Shown here: positions 17,744 to 25,538 of the stretch, one piece after another
Layout of the letters: the number at the start of each line of letters is the position of its first letter
Position numbering within the stretch: position 1 is the first letter of the stretch
Assembly (NCBI GenBank): GCA_029777935.1
Contig: JAKORH010000298.1
Coordinates: 1-51,740, forward strand
Origin: Pseudomonadota bacterium
Lineage (GTDB): Bacteria > Pseudomonadota > Gammaproteobacteria > Burkholderiales > Burkholderiaceae
DNA: 51,740 nucleotides
Reading direction: 5' to 3'
The notes under the pieces: model-generated
What the model was told of the DNA's origin: nothing
Databases searched by the model: none
The model's input: the letters and a program-made list of their open reading frames with translations, nothing else
Position numbers and translations under genes: made by a program

Positions 17744-18579
17744 GGCGTCGCCTCCTCGTGCAGCACGATGCGGTCGGCGTGCGCCAGCCACTCGCTCGCC
17801 GCCTGCTGCGGGATCTCGTAGAACAGCGTGTTGCCGGCGCGCCAGTGGGCGAGCGCCGCATCGGTCCGTGGCGCCGGCAGCGGCCCCGACCGGCACGGCG
17901 CGGAGCAGGGATCGGCGAGCGACTTGGAAAAGCCGCTGCCCTCCGGATACAGCAGCGCTTTCAGCGGGCAGTTGCGGCCCGAGGCCGCGAACGTGAACGG
18001 CAGATGCAGCGCGCGCGCCATGCCGTTGGCTCCGTTGCCGAGGAATCCGCCGTCGAGGTCGACATCGGTCTCGACCGCGCCCACGCCCGCGACCAGCAGG
18101 AAGCGCCGCAACCGCGCGAAGCGCGTGCCGTCATGTGTGGCGCCGGCGCGCGACTCGTCGCCTGCCCGATCCCGATAGGCGCGCGGATCGCGCAGCGAGC
18201 GGTTCATCAGCCGGCCGGCACGCCGCGGCAGCGCCGGATGTCGTTCGCGCAGCAATCCGAGCACGCCCCAGTCGTTGAACACGACGGCGGGCTGGCGCTG
18301 ATTCGCTTCCAGTGCCGCGAGCAGCCGATGCACGCGTTCGAGTCCGGCCGGCGTCGCGAGCGGCGTGAGCAACGTCGGTTCCCAGCCGCGCGCGTGCGCC
18401 GTCGCGCAGAACGCCTCGGCCTCGTCGAGATCGGGCAGCCGGTCCTCGCAGAACTCCGAACCGAAGTACAGCGCGGCGACCGGAGCTTCCGGCAGCAGTT
18501 TCCGCCACGACGCCGGACACGCGTCGCGCGGATCGGCCGGCGCCGCGTCGGGTCGCGTGAGGCGAAGTCCGTATTCCAT
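17740..18579 (-). CDS. U32-family UbiV-like protein, partner of the UbiU-like protein
   Basis: The 279-residue product is close in length to UbiV (about 290). Its four conserved cysteines match the UbiV [4Fe-4S] pattern: C44 in FGSEFCEDR near the N-terminus, then C204, C225 and C229 with the final pair spaced CX3C. The E. coli protein has C39, C180, C193 and C197. The N-terminal phrase ALYFGSEFCEDRLP and the central AVVFNDWGVL are typical of the family. I chose the ATG at 18579 because upstream codons run into a repeat element. The ribosome-binding site is poor. It ends in a four-base overlap with the UbiU-like gene. The paired cluster-binding proteins suggest a heterodimer, as in UbiUV. Confidence 0.83.
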   Translation of the reverse strand: MEYGLRLTRPDAAPADPRDACPASWRKLLPEAPVAALYFGSEFCEDRLPDLDEAEAFCATAHARGWEPTLLTPLATPAGLERVHRLLAALEANQRQPAVVFNDWGVLGLLRERHPALPRRAGRLMNRSLRDPRAYRDRAGDESRAGATHDGTRFARLRRFLLVAGVGAVETDVDLDGGFLGNGANGMARALHLPFTFAASGRNCPLKALLYPEGSGFSKSLADPCSAPCRSGPLPAPRTDAALAHWRAGNTLFYEIPQQAASEWLAHADRIVLHEEATP

Positions 18580-18600
18580 CGCGATGTCAAGATGGCCTAC

Positions 18601-18670
18601 GTCGCCCCGGCGAAGGCCGGGGCCCAGGTGCCGGCGCTCCAAATTGGGTCCCGGCCTGCGCCGGGACGAC
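18601..18670. repeat. REP/MITE-like paired hairpin inside the qhp operon
   Basis: Two GC-rich stems (CCCCGG-CGAAGG-CCGGGG and CCCGGC-CTG-CGCCGGG) bounded by GTCG and CGAC-like ends lie between qhpB and the UbiV-like gene. The same layout occurs at 36823-36903 and 47419-47494. The long stems may weaken transcription into the maturation genes or protect the upstream mRNA. Confidence 0.6.
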
Positions 18671-18712
18671 GATCGCGCAGTGCTTGCATCTCGTCACCGC
18701 CGAACTTCATCG

Positions 18713-19729
18713 TCAATCCGGAACGCTGATCCGCCGCAGATCCATGCCGTCGGATGCCATCTGCAGCACCTTGATCGGTTTCAGCGTTCGCGCATCGAAC
18801 ACCGTCAGCGTCGAGCCGCCGGCGCCGACGTAGATCTTGCGGCCGTCGCTCGACACGTTGACGCCGTAGCAGGTGCCTTCCTTGATCGGCACCGACGCCA
18901 CATAGGTCTTCTTGTCGAGGTCGATCACGGTCAGGTCATCCATCACCGCGTAGGCCTTCCTGCCATCGGGCGCGAGCACCACCGAATACGCCATCGCCGG
19001 CTCGCCCTTCAGCACGATGTCCCGGATGTCCCCGGTAGCCTGGTCGACCAGCAGCAACCCCATCGCCTTCGGCGTGTAGTAGTTCATGCTGGCCACGCCG
19101 CCGTTGTCGAACGCATAGTCCCAGAACGGCAGGATGTTCATCTCCTTGTCGAACATCGGCACGGTCTCGACGATCTTCATCTCGGTGCCGGTGGTGTCGA
19201 TCTTGTACAGGTCCTGGCCGATCGCGTAGATCGTCTTGCCGCCCTTCACTGCGACCAGGTGCGCCACGCCCCACGGCACTTCGACGCTGCGCAGTAGCCT
19301 GCCGGAGGCGAGATCGAACTGCGCCACCACCGGCTTGCCGACGATGATCTGGTCCTTCTTGGTCGTGCGCGACATCAGCGCGCCGTAGGCGGTCTTGCCG
19401 TCGGCGTCGAGCGCGAAGCCGAACATGAATCGGTCCCAGCCGTCGCTCGCGAGGTCGACGGACTCGACCACGCGGTTGGCGGCCAGATCGACCTTGTGCA
19501 CCAGGTGGCGGTTGGTCGCCACGTACATGAACTTCTTGTCCGCGGTCAGCGCGACGTCGCGCGTGGCGCCCTTGATCGGGATGTCGGCAACGATCGCGTC
19601 GGTCTCGCCGTCGATGACCTGGATGACCTCGTAGCCGAGGTAGTAGAGCCGGTCGCGCGCCTCGGCGACACCCGCGTGGATCGTGCACGCGATCGCCGTG
19701 CAGGCGATCAGGAGAAGCTTCGGGTTCAT
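18713..19729 (-). CDS. qhpB: Quinohemoprotein amine dehydrogenase beta subunit
   Basis: The 338-residue periplasmic protein has a signal peptide (about 1-24, ending VAEA) and seven beta-propeller blades, seen as repeated strands such as VALTADKKFMYVAT, FALDADGKTAYG, VVLAPDGRKAYAV and VNVSSDGRKIYVG. The beta subunit of QHNDH covers the active site and, with the alpha and gamma subunits, forms the heterotrimer that oxidises primary amines to aldehyde and ammonia. The length matches the Paracoccus and Pseudomonas proteins (about 340-370 with signal). It lies 42 bases after qhpC, with a hairpin between them. The propeller fold is also found in AADH large subunits, but this context is QHNDH. Confidence 0.93.
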   Translation of the reverse strand: MNPKLLLIACTAIACTIHAGVAEARDRLYYLGYEVIQVIDGETDAIVADIPIKGATRDVALTADKKFMYVATNRHLVHKVDLAANRVVESVDLASDGWDRFMFGFALDADGKTAYGALMSRTTKKDQIIVGKPVVAQFDLASGRLLRSVEVPWGVAHLVAVKGGKTIYAIGQDLYKIDTTGTEMKIVETVPMFDKEMNILPFWDYAFDNGGVASMNYYTPKAMGLLLVDQATGDIRDIVLKGEPAMAYSVVLAPDGRKAYAVMDDLTVIDLDKKTYVASVPIKEGTCYGVNVSSDGRKIYVGAGGSTLTVFDARTLKPIKVLQMASDGMDLRRISVPD

Positions 19730-19750
19730 GTGTCCTCCGTTCGAGACTCC

Positions 19751-19768
19751 CTCTCCCCGCGGGGAGAG
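19751..19768 (-). other. Perfect 18-bp palindrome between qhpC and qhpB
   Basis: CTCTCCCC followed by GC and GGGGAGAG forms a perfect palindrome just after the qhpC stop. No T-run follows, so it is unlikely to be a strong terminator. It could stabilise the upstream mRNA or adjust the ratio of the small crosslinked gamma subunit to beta. Confidence 0.55.
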
Positions 19769-19771
19769 AGG

Positions 19772-20098
19772 TCAGTCGTACTTCAGGTTGCGCCAGTCGC
19801 GCGCGATGTTCGGACAGGCGACATCGAAGTCCTTGTGATTGGTCAGCCCGTCGGGCATCTGCGCCGGCCACCAGCAGTCGCCCGCGCAGCCGTGGAAGTC
19901 GCGCGCCGATGCCTGGCAGTTGCCGATCGGATAGGTCGGCCGCGGATTGGTCTCCCAGCCGGTGTCGAAGATCGTCGCGCAGCCCTGCGGCACCGGCGGC
20001 AGCTTGCCGAGCGCCTCGGCCGTGGGCTGCTCGCCGTCGGCCAGGCGCTCGATCGCGCGGGCCTTCTCGTTCAAAGCCTCGATGAGCTTCTTCTTCAT
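19772..20098 (-). CDS. qhpC: Quinohemoprotein amine dehydrogenase gamma subunit precursor (CTQ-bearing)
   Basis: This 108-residue precursor carries the CTQ cofactor. Every crosslink partner known from Paracoccus and Pseudomonas is present at identical spacing: C40-E49 (x8), C61-D67 (x5), C75-D83 (x7), and C71 with W77 in the GCAGDCWWPAQ motif for CTQ. The N-terminal about 35-38 residues are a charged, non-Sec leader, removed by QhpE after crosslinking. I chose the ATG at 20098: AGGAG sits six bases before it but directly abuts the alternative ATG at 20104. One extra cysteine, C95, has no counterpart in the known mature gamma subunits. It lies 23 bases after qhpD. Confidence 0.95.
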   Translation of the reverse strand: MKKKLIEALNEKARAIERLADGEQPTAEALGKLPPVPQGCATIFDTGWETNPRPTYPIGNCQASARDFHGCAGDCWWPAQMPDGLTNHKDFDVACPNIARDWRNLKYD

Positions 20099-20121
20099 CG
20101 CCATCTCCTGTCAGAGCAAGG

Positions 20122-21558
20122 TCAACCCTCGGCGCGCCGTGCGAGGAAAGCGAGCACACGGTCGTCGGGGGCGCGGCGCAGCGCCGCGTACACGCGAATG
20201 CCGATCTCGATCCAGCGCCGGATGAAGTCGCACGACCCGCCCGGCGCCAGGCCGAGTTCGCTTTCGCGCAGGTGGTTGTCGTGGTGGCAGCCGCCCGCGC
20301 ACAGGCTGCGCGCCCAGCACGTGCTGCACGCGTTCTGTCGCGGCGCGGCCTGCGCGGCGAGGCAGGCGCGGATGCGGTCGTGATCGATGCCGCGCTCGAG
20401 ATCGCCGACGCGAAAGTGCTCCACGCCCGCCAGCCGATGGCACAGGTAGAAGCGGCCTTCCGCGTCGAGCGCGAGGTAGCCCAGCCCCGCGCCGCACGGC
20501 GCCTCCTTCGGTTGCCCCTGATGCAAGCGCGCGAGCAGGTCGAGCAGGTTGGAAAACGGCAGCAGCCGTCCTGCCTCGGCCTCCTGAACGAAACGCTCCG
20601 CGACTTGCGCAAAGCCCGCGAGCAGGGTCGCCTCCTGCGCGGGTGTGGGCAGCAGCGCCGCGCTGACAGGGCTCACCGGCGCTATGCCGACTTCGAGGAA
20701 ACCGAGTGCGCGCACGTGATCGAATACCTCGGGCACGCGCTGCCACTGCTCGGGCGTCAGCGTCACGCGCGCCGCCGGCGGCCGCGGCAGGTGCGCGCGC
20801 AGCGCCTCCAGCCCGGCCACAATGTCGGCATATGTGCCCGCGCCGGCCGTTCCCCCACCCGTCGTTCCACCACTGATGGCGCCCGCATAGCGCCGATTGG
20901 CGTCGTGCAGGTCCGGCGGGCCATCGATGCTGACCGACAGCGAGACCGGATGCGCGCGCAGGAACGCGAGCGCTGCGGGCGTGAAGCGCGTGCCGTTGGT
21001 GGTGAGCGAGACGACCAGCTTCTTGCCACGGGCCTGCGCCGCTGCCTCGGCTTCTAGCACGGCCGCTTCGATCGCCGGCAGGTTGAGCAGCGGCTCGCCG
21101 CCGAAGAGGACCAGTGTCACGCTGGCGCGGTCGCCAGAGGCTTCGACCAGGAAGCGCGCTGCGCGCCGCGCGAGCTCGGGCGACATCAGGCGCGCGGCGC
21201 CGCCGTACGATCCGCCGCCTGCGTAGCAGTAGGTGCAGCGCAGGTTGCACGCCTGCGCGGCCTCGAGCACCAGCGTGCCGAGGGGAATCGGCGCCGGATC
21301 GATCGGCGCCGGCACCGGCCGGCGCGCCCGAGCCGAGGGCACGAGCACCTGCGCGTCGCGCAGCGCTTCGAGCACCTCGCGGTCCGGCTCCTGCGCGCGC
21401 CGCAGATCGATCTCGGTCTCGGTGCGCCAGCGGTCGATCACCTCGCGTGTGGCGTCTTCGATCGCGAACAGGCTCGCGTGCTCGGCGCCGAACAGCAGCG
21501 CGCTGCCGTCCGCACCGGCAAAGATCCGGTGATCCGCGAACGCGTAAACGTCTGTCAT
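20122..21558 (-). CDS. qhpD: Radical SAM enzyme forming thioether crosslinks in QhpC
   Basis: The 478-residue enzyme contains the radical SAM motif CNLRCTYC (C104, C108, C111), the GGEPLL motif (about 159-164), and a SPASM-type C-terminal region with C355, C373, C411, C414, C420, C424 and C443 for auxiliary Fe-S clusters. QhpD makes the three Cys-to-Asp/Glu thioether bonds in the gamma subunit before export. Its N-terminal about 90 residues likely form the substrate-binding domain that holds the QhpC leader. The ATG overlaps the qhpA stop by four bases, and qhpC follows, giving the order A-D-C-B seen in other QHNDH operons. No key residue is missing. Confidence 0.94.
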   Translation of the reverse strand: MTDVYAFADHRIFAGADGSALLFGAEHASLFAIEDATREVIDRWRTETEIDLRRAQEPDREVLEALRDAQVLVPSARARRPVPAPIDPAPIPLGTLVLEAAQACNLRCTYCYAGGGSYGGAARLMSPELARRAARFLVEASGDRASVTLVLFGGEPLLNLPAIEAAVLEAEAAAQARGKKLVVSLTTNGTRFTPAALAFLRAHPVSLSVSIDGPPDLHDANRRYAGAISGGTTGGGTAGAGTYADIVAGLEALRAHLPRPPAARVTLTPEQWQRVPEVFDHVRALGFLEVGIAPVSPVSAALLPTPAQEATLLAGFAQVAERFVQEAEAGRLLPFSNLLDLLARLHQGQPKEAPCGAGLGYLALDAEGRFYLCHRLAGVEHFRVGDLERGIDHDRIRACLAAQAAPRQNACSTCWARSLCAGGCHHDNHLRESELGLAPGGSCDFIRRWIEIGIRVYAALRRAPDDRVLAFLARRAEG

Positions 21559-23135
21559 CGAATCCGCGCGATGAAGTCCGGCATCGTGACGGCGAGCTGC
21601 GCCTGAGCCCGATACGTCTGCGCGCCGCGCTTGTAGTCCGCGACGACCTTCACCAGTCCGCTGTTCTCGCCCGAATAGTTGCGCGCCGGATTGGGGCCGT
21701 AGTCGCCCATCGGCACGTAACGGCCGTTGGGCTGGATCGCGCCGAGCCAGCGCAGATCGTCGTCGTCGGGGCGCGTCTTCTCCTCGGCGAGCCTGAACGT
21801 CGCCGGCACCGGGCCGAGGGCAACGCCTTTCGAACCGCTCTTCGCGTAGGCGATCGCCTCGAACTGAACGCCCTCGGCCGGATAGTGTTGTCCGCCCGAC
21901 AGGCGAGCGCGGCCAAGCTCCGGCGTGATCGCGATGTGGTCGATCTTCGGCGCGAGCGTGATCGAACCGGCCGCGATGCCTTTCAGCGCGAGCTTCGCCG
22001 CGGCGAGCTTGTCGGCGCTGCTGATCACCTCGAGCTGCAGCGCGCCCGGAGCGAGGCGCCTGATCGACAGCACCTTGACCGCGGCGCCGGCGAACGAAAT
22101 GTCAGCAGGCCGCGCGTCGGGCAGGTTCAGGCCCTCGATCGTGAGCGTCGTCTTCTCGCCCTTCAGCAGGAACGCCGGCACGACGCGAGCGACCCTCGCG
22201 GTGCCGTCATCGCGCAGCCAGGTCGCACTCGACGTGCGGAAGTTCGGCGCCGGCAGGTGCCATTCACCGCGCAGCGTGTCGCCCGCCACGATGAACGCGC
22301 CGTGGCTGGCAAAGCCGTTGTTCTGCGTGCGCGTGCGCAGCGCGTAGCCGCCGTAGAGCGTGGCTTCGCCCGCAAACGCGTCGGAGGTTCCGTCGGTGTA
22401 GGTGAAACTTCCGTCGAGCCGGTATTCGGCGTTGCCGGCATCGGCCACGCGCGCTTCGCCCCGATACCAGCCGCGGCCCGGCTCGTAGCCGAACATGGCC
22501 CAGTTGCCGTCGAGCCTGGAGGGCGGCGCCGACCACGCCTTGTCGTACGGCAGCTTCTTCGCGAGGGACGCGAGCACCGCGTCGGCCTCCGTGACCCAGC
22601 GCATCTCGCGCATCTGGAACACGACCGTCGGCACCATGTACAGATGGAAGTCGCGCAGCCGGGCCCACCCATCCGCGGTCATCCGGTGCGAGAAGATCTT
22701 GCCCGCGGTATGGCAGCGCACGCAGGTGGCGAACAACTTCTCTTCCTCCTTGTCGGCGGGCGCCTCGACCTGCTGCGAGTTGTGCCACAGGCTCAGGTAC
22801 GCGACCCTGGCCTGTTCCGCCGGCGTCAGGATCTGCGTGGCGGTGAGTTCCTTCAGCAACCGGTCCATCTCGCCCTGCTTGATCTCCATGCCGTGCAGCC
22901 GCTGCATGCGGTCGACGATCACGGTCCATTCTTCCGGCGTGGTTCGCACTTCCTCGATCCGCGCGATCCGGCCTTCCGCGTTCGCCGCGTGGCACGGCGT
23001 GCACTTCTTCCAGACCAGTGAATCGCGGTCGAACGCCTGCGCGGAACCGGCCGCGACCCACGCCGCGAAGCCGAACGCGAAGACCAGCGACGAGCCGACT
23101 GCAGCGCGGAGGAACTTGCGGGTACTCGAAGCCAT
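21555..23135 (-). CDS. qhpA: Quinohemoprotein amine dehydrogenase alpha subunit (diheme)
   Basis: The 526-residue precursor has a signal peptide (about 1-34, ending AQA) and two heme c sites, C45TPCH49 and C138VRCH142, in the N-terminal cytochrome domain. Beta-sandwich domains follow, as in the four-domain alpha subunit of QHNDH. It takes electrons from CTQ in the gamma subunit and passes them to a soluble cytochrome or azurin. GGAGAGG at the right distance supports the ATG at 23135. It is the first gene of the operon: upstream lie a long leader and the shared 23-bp element at 23372-23394. Its stop overlaps the qhpD start (ATGA). Confidence 0.93.
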   Translation of the reverse strand: MASSTRKFLRAAVGSSLVFAFGFAAWVAAGSAQAFDRDSLVWKKCTPCHAANAEGRIARIEEVRTTPEEWTVIVDRMQRLHGMEIKQGEMDRLLKELTATQILTPAEQARVAYLSLWHNSQQVEAPADKEEEKLFATCVRCHTAGKIFSHRMTADGWARLRDFHLYMVPTVVFQMREMRWVTEADAVLASLAKKLPYDKAWSAPPSRLDGNWAMFGYEPGRGWYRGEARVADAGNAEYRLDGSFTYTDGTSDAFAGEATLYGGYALRTRTQNNGFASHGAFIVAGDTLRGEWHLPAPNFRTSSATWLRDDGTARVARVVPAFLLKGEKTTLTIEGLNLPDARPADISFAGAAVKVLSIRRLAPGALQLEVISSADKLAAAKLALKGIAAGSITLAPKIDHIAITPELGRARLSGGQHYPAEGVQFEAIAYAKSGSKGVALGPVPATFRLAEEKTRPDDDDLRWLGAIQPNGRYVPMGDYGPNPARNYSGENSGLVKVVADYKRGAQTYRAQAQLAVTMPDFIARIR

Positions 23136-23690
23136 GACGCCTCTCCGATGCGTTGAGCGTGCGAAGCAGGGGGAAGACAGGAAATCAGCCGGCAGCGCGA
23201 TGCGACGCGGCCTTGCGGCTTGCCATCGATGCGCATGCCGCGCGCGGAGGCGCCTGCGAACTGACGAGCGCGCTTCTACGCAGCATCGATGCCTCCGCGG
23301 GTGCTGCGGCCGTCCCGTGCGAGACGCAGCCGAATTCAGGGGTGCGGGCGATTGTGGGCGCCGGGTCGAGCGGCCGTTATCCCGAATCGGCAATGCGCCC
23401 GCGCTGTTCTTTCTCCAGATCAAGGAACTTCGAATTGGCAGGTCGAAGCGCCGCAGCGATCGCGGTGCAGCGCGAACTGCAGCGCGTTGGCACACGGCAG
23501 CGCGCGGTCAAGAGTGAAGAGCGCGCGTGACGCGCGAGCGTGACCGCCGAACCGCCGGTCACGACCGGGGCCGGCCTCTCCAATTCAGGGGTGGGTCCGC
23601 GCGATCGATGTTGTGCAACGCGAGACGCTCCCGACGACGGTCGGCTTGCGACCCGAAGCAGTAGCTCGGCGCAGACTTGCGCCGCTCCGG
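23136..23690. other. Intergenic region upstream of qhpA
   Basis: No credible gene is visible in these 555 bases; the open frames are GC-driven. The region holds the predicted qhpA promoter (23351-23394) and an untranslated leader of about 200 bases. A second, weaker TGCC-ATTCG-like box occurs on the minus strand near 23430-23440. The direct sequence CGAATTCAGG/ATTCAGGGGTG occurs twice (near 23330 and 23580) with no obvious meaning. Confidence 0.5.
23351..23394 (-). promoter_or_regulatory. Predicted activator site and promoter of the qhp operon
   Basis: On the minus strand, 23394-23372 reads ATTGCCGA, TT, CGGGATAAC, GGCC. The same element lies before the acyl-CoA synthetase and aauB. A -10-like CACAAT begins 27 bases after the start of GGGATAA, which would put the element at about -50 to -28, overlapping -35. 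That is the class II position for AraC-family activators. The predicted transcript would have a leader of about 208 bases. Confidence 0.75.
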
Positions 23691-24146
23691 TTACGCGTCA
23701 CTGGCTCGCGAGAGATGTTCAGGGATTCTCCTGGCCGAGTTCTCCACGTCCCACGCCTGGGCCGCGATGCGCCAGACGCCGCTGTCCTTGATGAGCAGGA
23801 ACGCGCTCACGTCCCTGGTGACCGTTGTCTCATTCTCGAGCATGCTGCAGGCCGCCATGGCGATGGCAACGTTTCCGAAGACATGAACGAGTTGGCCCAG
23901 CCCCGCCTCCTCGAACGCCGTCAGAGCATTCGACGTGCGCAACGCCTCCATTCGCGCGATGAACGCAGCAACTGGCGTGGCGCTGGCCGGGCGCGCGGCG
24001 GGGAACAGCATGGCGTCCGGCGCGAACGCGACTGAAAACGCAGACCAGTCGGGAGGCGCACCGGGTCGCCAGCGGAGACTTTGGAATTGCTCGGCGATGA
24101 GCGCCCCGATTGCACGGATATCGTCGATCGAATCGTCCGACTGCAT
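23691..24146 (-). CDS. NTF2-like (SnoaL/DUF4440-type) protein
   Basis: The 151-residue protein has the alpha-beta pattern of NTF2-like folds: an N-terminal helix (IRAIGALIAEQFQSL), a segment with WSAFSVAFAPDAMLFPA, and C-terminal strands ending VWRIAAQAWDVEN. Such domains often act as small-molecule-binding proteins or isomerases, but no catalytic residue can be assigned. I chose the ATG at 24146; the frame extends upstream to 24908 without family similarity. It lies on the same strand as qhpA, 555 bases upstream, and is separated from it by the predicted qhp promoter, so it is not part of that operon. Confidence 0.7.
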   Translation of the reverse strand: MQSDDSIDDIRAIGALIAEQFQSLRWRPGAPPDWSAFSVAFAPDAMLFPAARPASATPVAAFIARMEALRTSNALTAFEEAGLGQLVHVFGNVAIAMAACSMLENETTVTRDVSAFLLIKDSGVWRIAAQAWDVENSARRIPEHLSRASDA

Positions 24147-24262
24147 GTGACTAGCCTCCGGATGCCGCAAGCACCGCTTCTTGTGGTGACGTCCAACGTT
24201 CGAGTTCACCCGATCGCGGACGCGCGCGCAGCCCGCGGTCGCGGTTCGGGTGCAGCGCAGGA

Positions 24263-24697
24263 CTAGGCCGCAGATGCACGGCGCAGACCCCAAAGAAGAA
24301 GCAGCAAGACAGCGATGAGAGCCGCCCCGGCAGAGCGCAGCCCGATGGTGATGATCGTTTCCTGCGCGGTGGTGCCCGGAGCCGTACCCGCTGCCATGGG
24401 GATGATCGAGTGTCCCGCACCCCAGGCAGCAGCAAAGGCGTTTGACAGGAACGCCGCGACCGCCTGATATGCGGCAAGCCAGAACGCAAGCACACCCTGC
24501 AGGTGCGTGAGACCCAACCGACTCCAAATCGAACCAAGTGCCAGCAGCAAGATGCCCTGCAGGATGCCGACGAGATGCGCCGACAGCGCGAGGCGGGGAA
24601 CACTGAAGCGAGGAATGGCCAAGCCGAGCAAGACCGCGACCAATATCAGGCCGACACCAACCTGAAGGAGACGACGAGACTGCGATGCGCGATCCAC
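24263..24697 (-). CDS. Hydroxylaminobenzene mutase-like membrane protein (HabA/HabB family)
   Basis: The 144-residue protein has four predicted membrane segments (about 9-28, 40-60, 70-92 and 115-137). The motifs RLALSAHLVGILQGILLLALG, LAFWLAAYQ and AAWGAGHSIIPMAAG correspond closely to conserved parts of HabA/HabB, which rearrange hydroxylaminobenzene to aminophenol in nitroarene degradation. The true substrate here is unknown, since this family is also found in bacteria that do not grow on nitroarenes. A GTG start at 24697 is well supported by GGAGGAGG a few bases upstream. Neighbours do not form an obvious nitroarene pathway. Confidence 0.7.
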   Translation of the reverse strand: MDRASQSRRLLQVGVGLILVAVLLGLAIPRFSVPRLALSAHLVGILQGILLLALGSIWSRLGLTHLQGVLAFWLAAYQAVAAFLSNAFAAAWGAGHSIIPMAAGTAPGTTAQETIITIGLRSAGAALIAVLLLLLWGLRRASAA

Positions 24698-24768
24698 TGC
24701 CTCCTCCTTCGCTGCGGCCTGAACGCAGGAGTGAGCCGCGCTCGTTGAGCGCCGGCTCCACTGTCAAG

Positions 24769-24981
24769 TCACGCAGCGATGTCCACGTGATCGACACGAC
24801 TCGCCGGAGCGGGCCTCGGGAAGTCGTCTTCGCGCAGCCCTTCCAGGTGAAAGGCGATTGCTTCGCGAATCCGCGCTTCAACCAAATCGAGGGTTGTCCC
24901 GGTTGCATCGCAACCGGGCATATCCGGCACGTCGGCGGAGTAATTCGAGTCAGCCCTCTCGCTCACGACCGCATTGCGCAT
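24769..24981 (-). CDS. HicB-type antitoxin
   Basis: The 70-residue protein matches the N-terminal HicB fold, with NYSADVPDMPGCDATGTT followed by a helix ending REAIAFHLEGLREDDFP. It lacks an added C-terminal DNA-binding domain, as in many short HicB proteins. The usual order is hicA followed by hicB. Here the upstream, overlapping hicA is only a frameshifted remnant, so the antitoxin appears orphaned. Confidence 0.85.
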   Translation of the reverse strand: MRNAVVSERADSNYSADVPDMPGCDATGTTLDLVEARIREAIAFHLEGLREDDFPRPAPASRVDHVDIAA

Positions 24982-25140
24982 ACGATCCTCGCTCTTTCGG
25001 TCCGGCTTGCTTGAAGATGCTGTTCAGCGTGCCCGGAGCCGGACCATCGCTCGGCTTACCCGGCAGCGTGACGCGCCCGGACTTGTTCGGATGCCTGTAC
25101 GGCGGTGACCGCCACACGCAACGGCAAAAGACGTCCCCTC
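24950..25140 (-). pseudogene. Degenerate hicA toxin gene
   Basis: In one minus-strand frame the sequence reads YRHPNKSGRVTLPGKP, then GTLNSIFKQAG, the conserved C-terminal half of HicA, with a stop at 24950. The upstream half, expected to contain the catalytic GSHxxYRHP histidine, is split. The adjacent frame gives GGH just before, about one base out of phase near 25100, and no plausible start can be reached in frame. The gene is probably inactivated by an indel. The left end, overlapping hicB by about 30 bases, fits a former hicAB pair. Confidence 0.65.
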
Positions 25141-25538
25141 GGCGAGCGGAGCACCTTGCTGACCATCACGCGGGAAGGATATCAAGTCCAAGTCCACCAT
25201 GAGTGTTCGGCGAACGCTGTCAAATCATCATGCCGCAACAAGAAACGTGATCGGCGACCCCTGCCACTTCCCCTTTCACGGCTGATCGCGGACTGCGTCA
25301 AGAACAACGCGTGCGCCGCACGCGTCCGCCGCGGGCCGGAGCCGATTTGCCCGCGGGATGAGGCGCTCGCGTCCGTCTTGCCCGTGTCGCGGCGGGCGCG
25401 CCTGTCGATGACACGGTGTGCGCTCCGCTCGCGGTTGATCCATGCTGAGCGCACTCGAACGGCGCAGCGGCAGCCCGCCAGCGCGATTGATGCCTTGGCA
25501 ACCGCGGCGCATGCTTGCGCGGCCCTTGCACTGCCTCG
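25141..25538. other. Intergenic region before the BTAD regulator
   Basis: About 400 bases with no supportable gene. Arginine-rich frames here have no family features. It should contain the promoter of the regulator gene, but I could not identify clear boxes. Confidence 0.4.

Noticed and set aside
23691..24908. 405-residue reading of the NTF2-like gene
   Set aside because: Upstream of the ATG at 24146 the sequence overlaps the membrane protein gene in another frame and has no family features.
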